Source of the DNA: Typhlomys cinereus | Taxonomy: Eukaryota; Chordata; Mammalia; Rodentia; Platacanthomyidae | Direction of reading: 5' to 3' | Length of the DNA stretch: 64,000 bases | Assembly (NCBI GenBank): GCA_023101885.1 | Contig: JALPQD010000125.1 | Location: forward strand, 2,628,973 to 2,692,972 | In this document: positions 47,599 to 58,019 of the stretch, one piece after another | How the letters are laid out: each line of letters starts with the position of its first letter | Numbering within the stretch: the first letter of the stretch is position 1 | The notes under the pieces: generated by a model | Told to the model about the DNA's origin: nothing | Seen by the model: only the letters and a program-made list of their open reading frames with translations | Database searches by the model: none | Made by a program: the position numbers and the translations under genes

Positions 47599-50500
47599 AT
47601 GTCTGTAATTAAAAATAGTTTCTCCATTATAACACTAAATGTTAATGGAATTAATTCACCGATCAAGAGACACAGATTACAAACTTGGATTAAAAATCAC
47701 AATCCATCAATCTGCTGCCTGCAGGAAACCCATCTCACCACAAAAGATAGGCACACTCTAAAAATAAAAGGCTGGTCAACAATTCTACAAGCAAATGGAA
47801 GCAGAAAACAGGCAGGGGTAGGATTATGCTATCAGACAAAGTGGACTTCAAACCAAAGAAAATTATAAGAGACACAGATGGATACTACATTTTAGTCACA
47901 GGTACAATTCACCAGGAAGACTTCACAATACTGAATATATATGCACCCAATATGGGCCCCTCCACATTCATTAAGAAAACCCTACAGTGTCTAAAGCAAG
48001 AAATCAACCCACAAACGATAATTCTTGGGGACTTCAACACCGCCCTCTCAACATGGGATAGATCAACAGGTCAAAAGCTTAATAGAGACACTTTGGAACT
48101 TAATCAAACCCTGAAAGAAATGGACCTTACAGATCTCTATCAAACTTTTCACCCACACACCAAAGAATACACATTTTTCTCAGCAGCACACGGAACTTTC
48201 TCCAAAATAGATCACATATTGGGCCACAAAACGAATCTGCACATGTACAAAAAAGTTGAAATTCTAACCTGTGCCCTATCAGACCACCACGGCCTAAAGC
48301 TGGATATCCACAACACATCAAACAAGAGAAAATACACTAACTCCTGGAAACTTAACAATATGATGCTGAATGAGAACTGGATTCAGGAAGAAATTACAAA
48401 GGAAATTCAAGATTTCCTGAAAGTGAATGATAACGAAAATACAACTTATCAAAATCTCTGGGACACAAGGAAAGCTGTCCTAAGGGGTAAGTTCATAGCT
48501 CTTAATGCCTACATCAAAAAAATAGAAACATCAGAAATAAATAACTTAACGATACAGCTTAAGGGTTTAGAGAAACTAGAGCAATCTGATCCCAAAAGTA
48601 GTAGAAGAGAGGAGATTAGCAAAATAAGGGGAGAAATATCTGAAATCGAGATTGGGAAACTGATACAGAAAATCAACCAGTCAAAAAGCTGGTTCTTTGA
48701 AAAAATCAATAAGATTGATACACCCCTAGCTAATTTAACCAAAAGCAAGAGAGAGAAAACCCAAATTAACAAAATTAGAAATGAACATGGAGTTATCATT
48801 ACTGACACCCAAGAAATCCAGAGAATTATAACATAATATTTCAAAAACTTATACTCTGTGAAGTTTGACAACACAAAAGAGATGGATGAATTTCTAAGTA
48901 AACAAAACTTACCTAAATTGAATCAGGAAGTTGTGAATTATTTAAATAGTCCTATAACATACAAGGAAATTGAAGAAGTAACCTTGAATCTTCCCACCAA
49001 AAAATGTCCTGGACCAGATGGATTCACCACAGAGTTCTACCAGACATTTAAGGAGTTAATAACACCAATACTCCTTACACTGTTCCATCAAATACCAAAG
49101 GAAGGAACACTACCAAATACCTTCTATGAAGCTAATACCGTGTTAATCCCAAAACCTAATAAAGATTCACTTAAAAAAGAAAACTATAGGCCGATCTCTC
49201 TGATGAACACAGACGCAAAGATTCTCAACAAAGTCTTAGCAAATCGGATTCAAAAACATATTAAAAAGATCATTCACGGGGACCAAGTAGGCTTCATCCC
49301 CGGCACACAAGGTTGGTTCAACATACGCAAATCAATAAATGTAATTCATCATGTAAACCAGTCCAAAGTCCAAGACCACATGATACTCTCGATAGATGCA
49401 GAAAAAGCTTTTGACAAGATCCAACAGCCTTTTATGATCAAAACGCTAGAGACAGTAGGAATGGAAGGAACCTTTATCAATATAATAAAAGCTGTATAAA
49501 ACAAGCCCACAGGAAGGATTATGCTCAATGGGGAAAAGCTGGAAGCATTCCCACTTCGATCAGGAACTAGACAAGGCTGTCCACTCTCACCACTTCTATT
49601 CAATATTGGACTTAAAGTCTTAGCTGAAGCCATAAGACAAGAAAGGGACATAAGAGGGATTCAAATCAGCAAGGAAGAAGTCAAGCTATCCCTATTTGCA
49701 GATGACATGATCTTATACCTAAGTGATCCCAAAAAATCCACCAGGAAGCTTCTGGAACTAATTGAGAAGTTCAACAGGGTGGCAGGATACAAAATAAATG
49801 TGCAAAATCAGAGGCCTTCCTATATGCCCAGAATGAAAGAAGTGAAAAAGCCTTGAGAGAAACAATCCCATTTAGTATAGCCCCTAAAAAAATGAAATAC
49901 CTTGGTATAAACCTAACCAAGGAGGTAAAAGACCTTTACAATGAAAACTTTAAAACCCTAAAGAAAGAAATTGCAGAAGACACCAGAAGGTGGAAAGACC
50001 TCCCTTGTTCCTGGATTGGCAGAATCAACATCGTAAAAATGACCATCCTACCAAAGGCAATATACAAATTCAATGCTATACCAATTAAAATCCCAAAGCA
50101 ATTCTTTAAAGAAGTTGACCAAACAATCTCACAATTCATATGGAGGCACAAAAGACCCAGAATAGCAAAAACAATCCTTAGTAACAAAAACACTGCTGGA
50201 GGAATTACCATACCAAACCTTAGTCTATACTACAAATCCATAGTTATAAAAACAGTTTGGAAATGGCTCCAAAATAGACACACAGATCAATGGATAAGGA
50301 TTGAAGAACAGATATAAGCCCACGCAATTATAGGCATTTAATCTTTGACAAAGGGACCCAAAAGTCCGATGGAAAAAGAACAGCATCTTCAACAATTGGT
50401 GCTGACAAAACTGTATATCCACATGCAGAAGATTAAATCTGGACCCGTACTTGTCACCATGTACAAGACTTAATTCCAAATGGATCAAGGACCTTGATAT

Positions 50501-51417
50501 CAGGCCAGAGACTATAAAAACCATAGTTGAAAGGATAGGGAACTCCCTCGAGCTGATTGGGCTAGGCCAACATTTCCTAAACAGTCATCCAATGGCACAG
50601 TCACTGCTACCAACTCTCAACAGTTGGGATCTTGTGAAATTAAAGAGCTTCTGTTCAGATAAAGAGATTGTAACACGAGCTCAAAGGCAACCCACAGAAT
50701 GGGAGAAAATCTTCACTAACCACATATCTGATAGAGCTCTACTGTCCAGAGTGCACAAAGAACTTAGAAAACTAAACATCCAAGGAAACCAATGGCCCAA
50801 TTAAAAAATGGGCCCTGGAACTTAAAAGAAACTTTACCAGGGATGAAATTAAAATGTCTAACAAATATCTAAAAAATGCTCCACTTCCTTCGCCATCAGG
50901 GAAATGCAAATCAAAACTTCCCTGAGATATCATCTCACCCCGGTCAGGATGGCAAAAATCCACAATACAAATAACAACAAATGCTGGAGAGGATGTGGAT
51001 AGAGGGGAACTCTACTGCATTGCTGGTGGGAATGCAGGCTCATACTGCCACTCTGGCGAGCCGTCTGGACATTCATAAAGAAATTAAAGACTGAAATGCC
51101 ATGACCCTCCTATTCCACTTTTGGGAATAACCCCCTATACAACAGAGGTTCACTGCGATAGCACAAGCACGACCTTGTTCATAGCAGCACTGTTTACAAT
51201 AGCAAAGACATGGAATCAACCCAAATGTCCAACATTTGACGAGTGGATAAGGAAACTGTGGTACATCTATACAATGGAGTACTACTCAGCCATCAAAAAT
51301 GATGAATTACTGGAATTTGCCAGGAAATGGATGTCATTAGAAAGAATTATATTAAGTGAAGTATCCCAGACCCAGAAAATTAAGTGCCATATGTACTCCC
51401 TAATAGGTGGCTCCTAG
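47599..51417 (+). pseudogene. L1 ORF2 (copy E), several stops and frameshifts
   Basis: Endonuclease, RT and C-terminal domain are all present, with GDFNT near 48029, FADDMIL near 49696 and the [10 protein letters not shown] block near 51263. Lesions: one base lost near 47822, TAA at 48834-48836, TAA at 49497-49499, one base lost near 49806, frameshifts near 50310, 50790 and 51100. So it is dead as a coding unit. Confidence 0.9.
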
Positions 51418-52523
51418 TACCAAACACACCCAGCCCATCTAGAGACACTCATAGGTAAATCTATGTATTACCTACAGTAATTGCAAGGATTATGAACAGG
51501 AGGGATGGGGTTGGAGGGCCACACCAGAAACAAGGAGAGAAGTGACCATGTTACAGTAGAGAAAATAGGCCTCCATCAAGGACTGCAAGAAAGTAATGTG
51601 ACACCTAGTTAAGTTCACAATTCGTTCCTGATTATTTACAACTAAGGGGTTCTGAACTCACCAGAAGGGGAGGGCATATAGTCCGGCAGATTAAAAAGTA
51701 ACCATTTTGCAAATGTGTGATTGACCCTTCCCAATTGCCTAACGCCATATGACCCTGTGATTCCAATTTTGGGTATAAGTATTACATCTACCCTTGAATG
51801 TGCTCTTATAATAAGACTCCAGTAAAAAAATAAATAAATAAATAAAAAGACTCCAGTTTAACAGCTTTCTGTCTCTGGCCAGGGGGTCACATACAGTGCC
51901 CATCACAATGGAGTGAAGGGCATTACAGGAGCAACAAAACTGCAAAAGAAAATCAACGAACTACTATCCAGAATTTCAGAGACTCTATATCAACCACCTA
52001 GAACTAGGCCAAACTAATCTCTCCCCAACCTGAAGCTCAGGGACATTTGCGGAAGAGGGGGCGGTAAGAGTGTAAGAGCAAAAGGATGGGAGGAGCAATG
52101 ATTTGCAAGATACTCCACACAAGTTAGGGCCGAAGCAATCATAATTGGACATTGTATGCCCAGCGCAATGTCCAACACACTATTGACCCCACAAAGTCTA
52201 GCGTTTGCTAAAGGCACCAAGATCCTTGGCAGCAAGGGATTGACAGCCACAGTAGTGTTCCTATGCTTAAGGGGAACACAGGAAGGGGTTCAGGGAAATG
52301 CCACTGGGTCCCTGTACCTCATCGGACAGGAGGGCCCAGAGGAAAGTCAGGCATGCACAAGAAAGGACTCTGGGAATCGGGGCGGGAGGCACGGGGGGAT
52401 GGGGCAGGAGGGGTGAGGGGAGGGGGAGCAGGGGGTTCGGGGGGGAGGAGGAGGGAGGGAGGGAACTGGTGTACCTATTAAGTTTGTATGAGCTGAAATA
52501 ATAATAAAAATGTATTATATAAA
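51418..52523 (+). other. L1 copy E 3' UTR
   Basis: Carries the conserved 3' UTR blocks and the G-rich tract at 52382-52465. It has two odd patches: about 45 bases at 51731-51778 that replace the normal sequence with ORF2-like sequence, and an A-rich insert at 51824-51846 between direct repeats. Confidence 0.8.
51824..51846 (+). mobile_element. A-tail-only insertion between 11-bp direct repeats
   Basis: AAGACTCCAGT at 51813-51823 and 51847-51857 encloses only AAAAAAATAAATAAATAAAT-type sequence. Other L1 copies have one AAGACTCCAG here. This could be an insertion of nothing but a retrotransposon tail, or a slippage duplication. Confidence 0.55.
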
Positions 52524-52544
52524 AAAATCTACTGAGATAAAAAT

Positions 52545-52675
52545 GTAGAATTTTATAGCCAGGAATGTGGCAGGGGAAAAGAGAGGAGAAAGAAAAGGGG
52601 AAAGGTTAGGGGACAGGGAAATTTTACTCAAAATAATTGTAAAACTAGGAAAAAATTCAAAAAATTAAAAAGTCA
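52545..52675 (+). mobile_element. Old L1 3' tail
   Basis: A purine-rich tract (52570-52620) followed by GTAAAACTAGGAAAAAATTC and an A-rich end, the same end type as at 25580-25612. Only the tail remains. Confidence 0.5.
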
Positions 52676-52822
52676 TTGTTTTAACCATTATTCTGGATTA
52701 GTTTTACAACAAAGGTAGCTCCAAAAATTGCATTTTGAAGAAGGAGTTAAGGACATTACTAGTCATTTTTCTCTTCCATTCCTGGTTGCTGACACAATTA
52801 TAAGTGAATTTGTGTCTTTTAG

Positions 52823-53050
52823 CTTCACCATCTGCTGAGGTACATTCAGTTCACTAATCCTCTTGGAGAAACTGTTTATATGAAGGAAAATAAGAAATTA
52901 GATGCAGAGTATGACATCTGGAATTTCCTCCAAGGCCTTGGACTCAAGGTGAAAATAGGACACACCTCCCATGTGACCAACAGCTGGATTTGTCAGAAGA
53001 CATGCTGCAGCGGGCCAAAGGGAAGAGACAGTTGGGAGGATCTAGTCAGA
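52823..53050 (+). pseudogene. V2R exon 4 relic
   Basis: Preceded by an acceptor-type TCTTTTAG (52815-52822). It encodes RYIQFTNPLGETVYM, YDIWNFLQGLGLKVKIG, matching exon 4 at 29151-29378. The frame shifts near 52970, after KVKIG, so the last quarter is read in another frame. The length is near the 228 of intact exon 4. Confidence 0.85.
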
Positions 53051-53326
53051 AAGCTTCACATTTGACATGAAGGTAGTAGCTGTTCCCATGGCACCAGGTT
53101 AGGGAAGTTTTCCATGCCGTTGTTTATGGATCTTCATTGTGAAATTTTGATAGATCGAGTTGGGCAAAATGTTTCCACTTGGTTTCTAAATATTCATGTA
53201 TAGGATTATTATTCAATGCCATAAATGTGTGTGATCATTCTATTAAGTTGTATGTCTATAGACAACAAGTTTATCAATGTCCCAAGAACATCAAGCTTTT
53301 CCCGATTAGTATCTAACTGTTCTCAG

Positions 53327-53450
53327 GTTCTGAACTCTGTGTGCAATGTGGTTTGAAGCCCTGGTTTCAGGAAATCTCACCAGGAGGGAAAAGCTGTCTG
53401 TTGTTTTGATTGTACTCCATATGCAGAGAATGAGCTCTCCAATGAGACAG
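53327..53450 (+). pseudogene. V2R exon 5 relic
   Basis: Between AG at 53325-53326 and GT at 53451-53452 lie exactly 124 bases, the size of exon 5 at 29713-29836. The GFRKSPQEGK-type block is recognisable, but at least one frameshift and stops disrupt the cysteine-rich linker. The preserved size suggests compensating indels. Exon 6 does not follow before the window's ERV; the intron is broken by an L1. Confidence 0.85.
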
Positions 53451-53537
53451 GTGGGCATGTGCCTCAGGGAGACAGTTTTTAGATTGCTTGTCTTCTCTGA
53501 TGCATACCAGGACCATAATGGGAGCAAAAGAAGTTTT

Positions 53538-54850
53538 TTTTATTTATTTTTCCACTTATAAAAATGTAATAGGTACCCCTGTCCTCTCCCTCCCTCCACC
53601 CCTCCCTGGACCTCTCTGTTTCCTCCCCGCTTTGTTCCTTCTTTTCCCCCTCCCTCCCTTTCTCCCAGTGCCCCTTCACCCCATCGCTGAAGCATCCTTT
53701 AATGTCTATATCAAACTTTCCTCTGGGTCCTCCTCTCTGATGAGGTGTAAGGACTCAGTGGCATTCCTAGAACTCTTTCTTGTGTTCCCCTTAAGTATAG
53801 GAACACTATTGTGGCTGTTAATGCCTTGCTTCTAAGGATCCTAGTGCCTTTAGTCCATGCAAGACTTTGAGGGGTCAGTGATACGTTGGTCATTGCGCAG
53901 ATCATGCAGAGTCCTATTATGATTGCCTCGGCTCTAACTTGTGTGGAGTATCTTGCATATCATAGCTCCTCCCCATGTTTGGGCTCTTACAAGCTTACCG
54001 CCCCCATCTTCCTCAAATTTCCCTGAGCTTCAGGATGGGGAGAGATTAGGCAGGCCTGATTCCAGGTGGTTGATATAGAGTCTCTGATGTTCTGAATTAT
54101 GGTTTGTTGATTTTTTTTCAGTTTGCTGCTTCTGCAATGCCCTTGGCTCCATCCTGATGAGTATTGGATGTCACCCCCTGGCCAGAGATAAAAAGCTGTT
54201 AAAATAGAGTCTTATTTTAAGGATAGATTCAAAGGTAGATAGAATAAGAGTAGGAGACTGAGGTGAGGGGTGGGACAGTCTCCCACTGCAAAATGGTTAC
54301 TTTCTATCTGCCAGACTGTATGCCCTCCCTTTCTGGTAAGATCATACCCTATCAGTTGCAAGTGACCAGGAAGGACAGGCTGTGAGCTTGACCAGATGTG
54401 TCATTACTTACTTGCAGTCCATGATGGTGGCCTATTTTCTCTGTTGTAGCACAATCCCCTCACTCCTTGTTTCTGGTGGGGCCCACCTTCCCTTTCTCTC
54501 CTGTTTATAATCTTTGCAATTACTGTAGGTATTACAGAGATTTATCTTTGAGTGTGTCTCTAAGTGGGTTTGGTACTGGGATCCACCTATTAGGGAGGAC
54601 ATATGACGCTTAATTTTCCATGTCTGGGATACTTCACTCAATATAATTGTTTCTAATTCCATCCATTTCCTGGCAAATTTCATTAATTCATCATTGTTGA
54701 TGGCTGAGTAGTATTCCATTGTATAAATGTACCACATTTTCCTTATCCACTTGTCAACTGTTGGACATTTGGGTTGATTCCATGACTTTGCTATTGTAAA
54801 CAGTGCTGCTATGAACATGGTCGTGCTTGTGCTATCGAGGTGAATTTTTT
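53538..54850 (-). mobile_element. Inverted 1.3-kb L1 with 18-bp TSD
   Basis: Minus-strand L1: T-rich end at 53533-53550, 3' UTR, and the ORF2 C-terminal end at 54430-54835 ([20 protein letters not shown]). The duplication GGGAGCAAAAGAAGTTTT lies at 53520-53537, with GGGAACAAAAGAAGTTTT at 54851-54868. It lies in the intron after the V2R exon 5 relic. Confidence 0.93.
54432..54835 (-). pseudogene. L1 ORF2 C-terminal end, 5'-truncated
   Basis: The last 110 or so residues of ORF2 on the minus strand from [13 protein letters not shown], with the ORF2 stop replaced: the frame runs on into the 3' UTR. It has no RT and no start of its own. Confidence 0.82.
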
Positions 54851-54868
54851 GGGAACAAAAGAAGTTTT

Positions 54869-55837
54869 AAAAAAACTTTCTTTTTATATAAAAAATTTAA
54901 ATAAAATTTTTAAATGCTCTCAAAAATTTTCTATCTTAATTTAGTTATATGCTGAATGTGATAAATATCATTACCCAGGAAGAAAACTTAAAAAAATTTA
55001 TTTTATATTTTCACTGTAAGAACATTGGTGCTGAATAATTCTAAATTTGCTTTTATTCATTGACAGATTATACATGAATATAATGAGTTTATGAGATTTT
55101 TACTCTGTTATTATTCAATTCCATTCCAACTCTTTTTATTTTTGCAAGCCATTTTCTTTCCAAACAGTATTCTCTTGTACTGAAATCTTTTTAAATGTGT
55201 GGACCAATGACATTCCTTTGGGTTTCCCAATGTGACTGGACTCTTGCTGGAGAATGAATCAGTAGGTATACCAGTAAGGAAAGCAGCTCCTATTGTCACA
55301 TCATTACCTTTACAGTCTTTCAGATACGTGCTGTTCCTTTTGAGATATTTCATCTTCCATGTTGAAATGTAGGTAGGCTAACAATTGGGCAGTTGTAGTG
55401 AAAATATCAATCACTGCAATGAGTTCCAGTATATGGCAAGAAATGCTGCCATTGAGTACTAACAATGTCATGCAGATCACACCTTCATTAAAAGTGTTTT
55501 CACACTTTAGGAATGGGAATGCGGATAATTTGCCTGTTTCCATTGGCACGTGAGCACACAAGGATGGTGCATGCATCCTATGAGGCACCAAGGTTTATTG
55601 CAACACACATTCAGCCACCTACCTATTTCATCTTAACCTACATACTTCAAAGAACTATGAATAAGAAACCTAAATTTAGGTATTTATTAATTACCACTCT
55701 ATATTATTTTATATAAAAAACTCCAACAGCTTTCTGAATGTAAAAAACACAGGAAGCAATGAATATAGCTCAGGGTTAAATCAAGGAAGCTGACCAGTAA
55801 TTAGATTCCAGGTCTCAGATAAAAATGCTTGGGAGAC
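54869..55837. other. Unrecognised AT-rich sequence, minus-strand frames
   Basis: No known element. Two overlapping minus-strand open frames (55591-55310 and 55353-55111) could be one protein with a frameshift, in the manner of a retropseudogene, since AATAAA on the minus strand lies near 55052. No A-tail or TSD was found and I recognise no motif. Low confidence. Confidence 0.3.
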
Positions 55838-55906
55838 ATCCTGAAGCTCAGGGAAATTTGTGGAAGAGGGGGCAGTAAGATTGTAAGAGCACAAGGATGG
55901 GAGGAG
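55838..55906 (+). mobile_element. L1 3' UTR, left part of the ERV target
   Basis: CATCCTGAAGCTCAGGGAAA and the AGGGGGC(A/G)GTAAGA block are the standard L1 3' UTR. It breaks after GGAGGAG and resumes at 63628, on the other side of the ERV. The L1 part upstream is missing. Confidence 0.88.
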
Positions 55907-56270
55907 TGCCCCGGCCCACGGGACACTCTGAGAACCGGGTTATCTAGGAGGGGGGAGGACAAATGAAGGGCAGGAGACACAAAGAATGAGAACAAGTCGA
56001 GAGTTCCGATCAAGCTCTAACTTTATTGAATGAGGGAAAGGTTTATATAGTTCTTGGGGGAAAGGGGCTTCTCAGGGCAGGGGTTTAGGCGGAAAACCAT
56101 TTGGCCAGTCAGAAAACTTTGCTAGGGGACTGAAGTATTTATGGCAGATAAGATGAACCGCAGATGTTCACTTGCTTCTCTGACAAAGGGCTCAGGTATA
56201 GGGGAAACAGAGACAGGCAGGCACCCAAGAGGGTCACTTGGGCAAAAAGTCATTTTTTATGGCTCCCGCA
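55907..56270 (-). mobile_element. ERV 3' LTR
   Basis: Starts TG and ends CA in reverse complement (TGCGGGAGCC ... CCGGGGCA). It holds a TATATAAA-type TATA box and an AATAAA signal on the minus strand, near 56040-56050 and 56023-56028. Almost the same as the right LTR at 63262-63626. Confidence 0.93.
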
Positions 56271-56290
56271 ATCTCCTCCATTTCTGTATC
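56271..56290 (-). promoter_or_regulatory. ERV polypurine tract
   Basis: Complement of CAATCTCCTCCATTTC reads GAAATGGAGGAGAT directly before the 3' LTR, the usual second-strand primer position. Confidence 0.7.
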
Positions 56291-58019
56291 ATTAAGGGGA
56301 GAAGTGGAGCTTGAGGAGGAGGGACAAGCACCCTCTATGGGTGTTGGACCTTAACCAATGGGGGGAAACAGTGGCCTGATCCTCCCAGGTGAGCTCTGTA
56401 GGTGTCTTTTTGGGGAGGAGAGAAACTTTTTGGCACCAACCTCTATGCAATCAGGGAACTCAGATGTGGACAGTAGGGTCCTTCCCTTGCAGTGTCTTTG
56501 CCTCGCACCCCATATCGATGTTCATCCATGCTTGTGGGCATAGGTCTGAGGCCTATGCTGTTCCGGTAGGGGACCCATCCTCCATTAGCTCTAGATAGCC
56601 TCATTCAGCCATTTTGAGGTGATGATAATGAACCTGAATAGGTTTTGAAGCCAGGGAGTCTATTTGAGCCTTGGATGTCTTGAACTGACTTGTAAACTGT
56701 CCGGACATCATCTGCCAGTCATTGGGAGAGACTAGTATAGGAATGAATAGCAACTCCCATGCCTGTAGCATCAGAGGCTACGCCCCCAGCGATCCCTAAG
56801 CCAACAAGGATTGGAATAAACTGAACAGTTCTATGTCTGGGAATGAAGTAGTCTATGGAAGGAATAGGGATAGGTGCATCCCCCAGGAGAATCTCAATGT
56901 CGGGTAAAAGGGAGGCCAGGACGCAGAGTCCAGTCCAATTTGTAGGGAGGAAGGAATAGGCTAACCCAGACCCGCAAATAAAAACGTTTCCTGGGCCAGC
57001 GCAAAGGACTGTGGAAACATTAGTTATTTCTGAGCAGGATGTGAAGGAGGCTATACCTACATCAATATCGAAGGAATTATTAAGGAAGTGTTTGTAAAAG
57101 CAGGTGGAGTTTGTGAACCCAGTGGGTTGAACCTTGAAGGGGACAGAGAGTGTGCAGTTAGGGTTATCAATAGGAATGGATTCATTTAAGAGGGGAACTG
57201 TAAGAGGCCAACTATTGCCTAAGGCCAAGCACAACCAGCAATCCTGGGCTAATTGAGGGTTGGAGGCATTTAAAGCGGAATGGGTTGCAGAGATAATATC
57301 AGAAGTATAGGAATCTAAATCTATTTCCCTGGATTTGGGAAGCAGTAGGGGATATAATCTATGTGGGGAATCAAGGAGTTTATCATTTTTTGAAGAGTTT
57401 GTTCAACATGGTGTTCTCTGACCTGATCAGTAGGTCCATTGTCAGAGAGGTGAATGGGAGCCTGGTTGCTCCAGCATGCCAGTTTTCCAGGAGTGGCTAT
57501 GCATGAAGTTTTGACAGGCTGAAAGTTAATGGATCCGGTAGAAGGTGTAAGACTCCAATCTCCGGTGTCCTTGCCTGATCTTATGATGTTGGGAACAGTG
57601 GTAAAATATTGTTGGCCTTGATGGGTACATCTTTGGGCCGCACTGTAACATGGGGCATGCATCTCGGTGACAAAGTTACAGCCTGTAGGGCAGAGGCCTG
57701 GTAAGCCATTGGAGGAAGGAACAATTTTTGGCTTGAGAGTGCATTGCTATGACATGAGGGTGGTTGGAGAATGGACAGTTAACCCATGAACCTTGGATGG
57801 GCATCCTGGGGAGGAGACTAAGTAGGCAGTTTTATCTCCACAATCGGTAGTCCGGGAGGTTACAGGATGACTAGTGGAAGAAAAACCTCCATTGCAATCA
57901 CATGGAGCACCATATAGTTGTTGTAAGAGATCGGCGGCAGATATGGCTCCGGGGTCCATTCCTCCTCTGGAAGAGGGCATCATCAGGAGGGTGAGCCAAA
58001 TTGTAAGGAGTCTTCTCAT
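56290..58019 (-). pseudogene. env: ERV env remnant, D-type-like
   Basis: Begins at ATG 58017-58019 with a hydrophobic leader (RRLLTIWLTLLMM). A CWLC isomerase-type motif at 57229-57240 marks the surface subunit, and a hydrophobic VQFIPILVGLGIAGG block near 56800-56830 looks like a fusion peptide. Breaks: an in-frame stop at 57747, a frameshift between 57321 and 57234, a stop at 56719. Downstream of 56719 the transmembrane-subunit sequence appears deleted. No complete glycoprotein can be made. The D-type assignment rests on the CWLC and fusion-peptide-like context. Confidence 0.72.

Larger units (their letters stand above)
45518..52523 (+). mobile_element. LINE-1 copy E, full-length, with a nested L1
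   Basis: A 16-base TSD (AAAATCTACTGAGATA) lies at 45502-45517 and 52524-52539. Inside: tandem type-2 monomers, ORF1 from 45924 (interrupted at 46761-47299 by a nested L1), ORF2 from 47599 to 51417, a 3' UTR with purine tract (52382-52465) and an A-rich tail. Less the nested insert it is about 6.5 kb. Confidence 0.94.
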
